NCBI GenBank assembly: GCA_007120575.1
Contig: SKNJ01000031.1
Coordinates: forward strand, 1 to 6,709
Reading direction: 5' to 3'
Origin: Thioalkalivibrio sp.
GTDB lineage: Bacteria > Pseudomonadota > Gammaproteobacteria > Ectothiorhodospirales > Ectothiorhodospiraceae
DNA length: 6,709 nucleotides
Positions 5,284 to 6,709 of this stretch are shown piece after piece. The position numbers and the translations under genes were made by a program. Numbering within the stretch: position 1 is the first letter of the stretch; every line of letters begins with the position of its first letter. The notes under the pieces were generated by a model, which had not been told where the DNA came from, did no database searches, and saw nothing but the letters and a program-made list of their open reading frames with translations.

Positions 5284-5284
5284 C

Positions 5285-6709
5285 ATGGGCACCCCCGTAC
5301 TCCATCCCGAAACCCCACACCTCGCAAGAAGACCTCCGCGCCAACTGGGGCTGCTCGCCCCAGTAGCACCGGCGCCCAGCACGGCGCCACCTCGCGGGGC
5401 GCCGGAAAGTCACCCCGCCACCTATCCGGCGCCCGCGCCCGCCCGCGAACACTGGATGGCGATCGATCTGCCCCACCTGGCCCTGGAGGTACTGGCCCGC
5501 GCCGGACGCCAGACCGCACGCCCGCTGCTGGTCGTCGAGACACCCGCCACTCCCCGGGTACATGCCGCCAACCGCCCGGCCCGCCGGGCCGGCGTACGGC
5601 CCGGCATGCGGCTGGCCGATGCCCTGGCGATCCTCGACACCCCGGAACTGGTGGAACTCGACCCGGAGGCCATGCAGGACCAGATCCGGATGCTGGCCGG
5701 TGTCCTGCTGCAATTCTCCGACCATGTCTGCCCCGAACCCCGCGCCCGACGTCTGCTGCTGGAGGCCGGCCGCAGCCAGCGCCTGTTCGGCGGTCTCGAA
5801 GCCCTGCGCAGGCGGGTCCACGAGACCCTGAGTACCCTTGGGTTCCACCCCCGCATCGGACTCGCCGGTTCTCCCGAAGCCGCGCGCCTGCTGGCCGGAT
5901 TGCGCAGCCCGGCCCTGCCCGCGGATCGCGACGCCCTGCGTCGAACCCTGATGCCGGTGCCACTGGCCCGCTGCCCCCTCCCCGATGCGACCCGCGAGGC
6001 CCTGAATGCCACCGGCCTGCGCCGATTCGGCGACCTGCTGCGTCTGCCCCGCAAGGAACTCGCACGGCGCCACGGCCCGGAACTGCTGACCTGGATCGAC
6101 CGCCTGCTCGGGGATCACCGGGAGGTCCTGCCGCGCTTTGCCCCTGCGCCGGTGCTGGACCTGCGCCTGCGTCTGGAGCACGAGATCACCGCTACCCCGG
6201 CCCTGACCTTTCCCCTCAAGCGCCTGTTGCAGCAGATGGAACAGAACCTGCGCGGGCGCCAGCGCAGCCTGCAGGCCATGACCCTGACGCTGCGTCACCG
6301 CAACGGCCACACTACCCTGAATCTGGAGCGCATTCTTCCCGGCATCCGCGCCGCCGAATGGCTGGACCTGTGGCAGACCCGCCTGCAGCGTGTGGCCCTG
6401 CGGGCACCGGTCATCGCTCTCGAACTGCACGCCGACCGCCTGCTGGACCCCCGGCCGGACCCGCCCGAACTGCTGGCATCGGCCCCCGGCCACACATCCC
6501 GCGACCCCGGAACCCCGGTGGTGCTGGCCCGCCTGCGCGCGCGCCTGGGCGAGACCGCCGTGACCCGTCTGCACAACTGCGGGACGCCGTTGCCCGAACA
6601 CGCCCTGCGGGCGCATCACGATCTGGACACCCCCACCGAGACCCTGTCCCCAACCCCGGCCCAGGTCGTCAGCGGGGCCGCCCTCTGGCTGCACTCGCCA
6701 CAACCTGTA
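5285..6709 (+). CDS. imuB: ImuB, catalytically inactive Y-family polymerase homologue (3' partial)
   Basis: The frame is open for 475 codons to the window edge with no stop; typical ImuB proteins are near 470-550 residues, so only the C-terminal tail is missing. ImuB is a Y-family DNA polymerase relative thought to link DnaE2 and ImuA to the beta clamp during SOS mutagenesis. The Y-family part begins at about residue 58 (MAIDLPHLALE, palm); fingers-like ANRPARRAGVRPGM lies at 95-108. LLLEAGRSQRLFGG at 157-170 occupies the place of the catalytic SxDE motif but lacks those acids. A helix-hairpin-helix-like stretch, ATGLRRFGDLLRLP, is at 242-255, and a little-finger region follows from about 290. 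ATG 5285 starts one base after the imuA stop, fitting coupling. It adds a Pro/Ala-rich 57-residue leader; ATG 5456 gives the usual ImuB N-terminus but has no clear ribosome binding site. The downstream gene expected beyond the window is dnaE2. Confidence 0.9.
   Translation, partial: MGTPVLHPETPHLARRPPRQLGLLAPVAPAPSTAPPRGAPESHPATYPAPAPAREHWMAIDLPHLALEVLARAGRQTARPLLVVETPATPRVHAANRPARRAGVRPGMRLADALAILDTPELVELDPEAMQDQIRMLAGVLLQFSDHVCPEPRARRLLLEAGRSQRLFGGLEALRRRVHETLSTLGFHPRIGLAGSPEAARLLAGLRSPALPADRDALRRTLMPVPLARCPLPDATREALNATGLRRFGDLLRLPRKELARRHGPELLTWIDRLLGDHREVLPRFAPAPVLDLRLRLEHEITATPALTFPLKRLLQQMEQNLRGRQRSLQAMTLTLRHRNGHTTLNLERILPGIRAAEWLDLWQTRLQRVALRAPVIALELHADRLLDPRPDPPELLASAPGHTSRDPGTPVVLARLRARLGETAVTRLHNCGTPLPEHALRAHHDLDTPTETLSPTPAQVVSGAALWLHSPQPV

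Noticed and set aside
5192..6703. 503-codon minus-strand frame opposite imuB
   Set aside because: Gln/Gly-rich shadow translation; the opposite strand carries a coherent ImuB with Y-family motifs.

Overview
The window is GC-rich (about two thirds G+C by eye) and densely coded. The LexA is of the gammaproteobacterial type: its cleavage site, Ser and Lys are each offset by only two residues from E. coli LexA, and it has an upstream CTGT-N8-type operator rather than the alphaproteobacterial GTTC type. With an MtrA/MtrB pair this suggests a GC-rich, environmental, redox-versatile gammaproteobacterium. An Ectothiorhodospiraceae/Chromatiales-like lineage is a guess, not a demonstration.

Left half, minus strand (63-3078): a two-gene extracellular-electron-transfer module, mtrA then mtrB. 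The first gene encodes a periplasmic multihaem cytochrome c of the MtrA/MtoA/PioA/DmsE family, and the second an MtrB/PioB outer-membrane beta-barrel that normally sheathes it. No outer-surface cytochrome (mtrC/omcA) lies between or directly upstream of them. The cytochrome has nine CXXCH motifs rather than ten; the N-terminal haem site is missing. At the left edge a possible plus-strand gene end runs 12-13 bases into the mtrB 3' end.

Middle (3079-3371): a 293-base non-coding leader and promoter region upstream of mtrA. It holds a perfect 12-bp hairpin just upstream of the ribosome binding site, a sigma-54-like -24/-12 element, a weaker sigma-70-like alternative, two further dyads and a pair of TTGATC direct repeats 20 bp apart. 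Next (3372-3821, minus) is a small membrane-anchored thioredoxin-fold protein with no cysteines at all and its own recognisable promoter.

Right half, plus strand (3995-6709): an SOS mutagenesis operon, lexA-imuA-imuB, tightly coupled by an ATGA overlap and a one-base gap, with an imperfect SOS box overlapping the lexA promoter. imuB runs off the right edge; dnaE2 (error-prone Pol III alpha) would be the expected next gene. LexA represses the operon, DNA damage triggers RecA-assisted LexA self-cleavage, and ImuA/ImuB then act with DnaE2 in translesion synthesis. The two halves look functionally unrelated and are transcribed divergently from the 3822-3994 gap.

The observations most worth a second look are the nine-haem MtrA, the structured mtrA leader with its sigma-54-like element, and the cysteine-free thioredoxin-fold protein. 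I see no clear evidence of a wholly new system.
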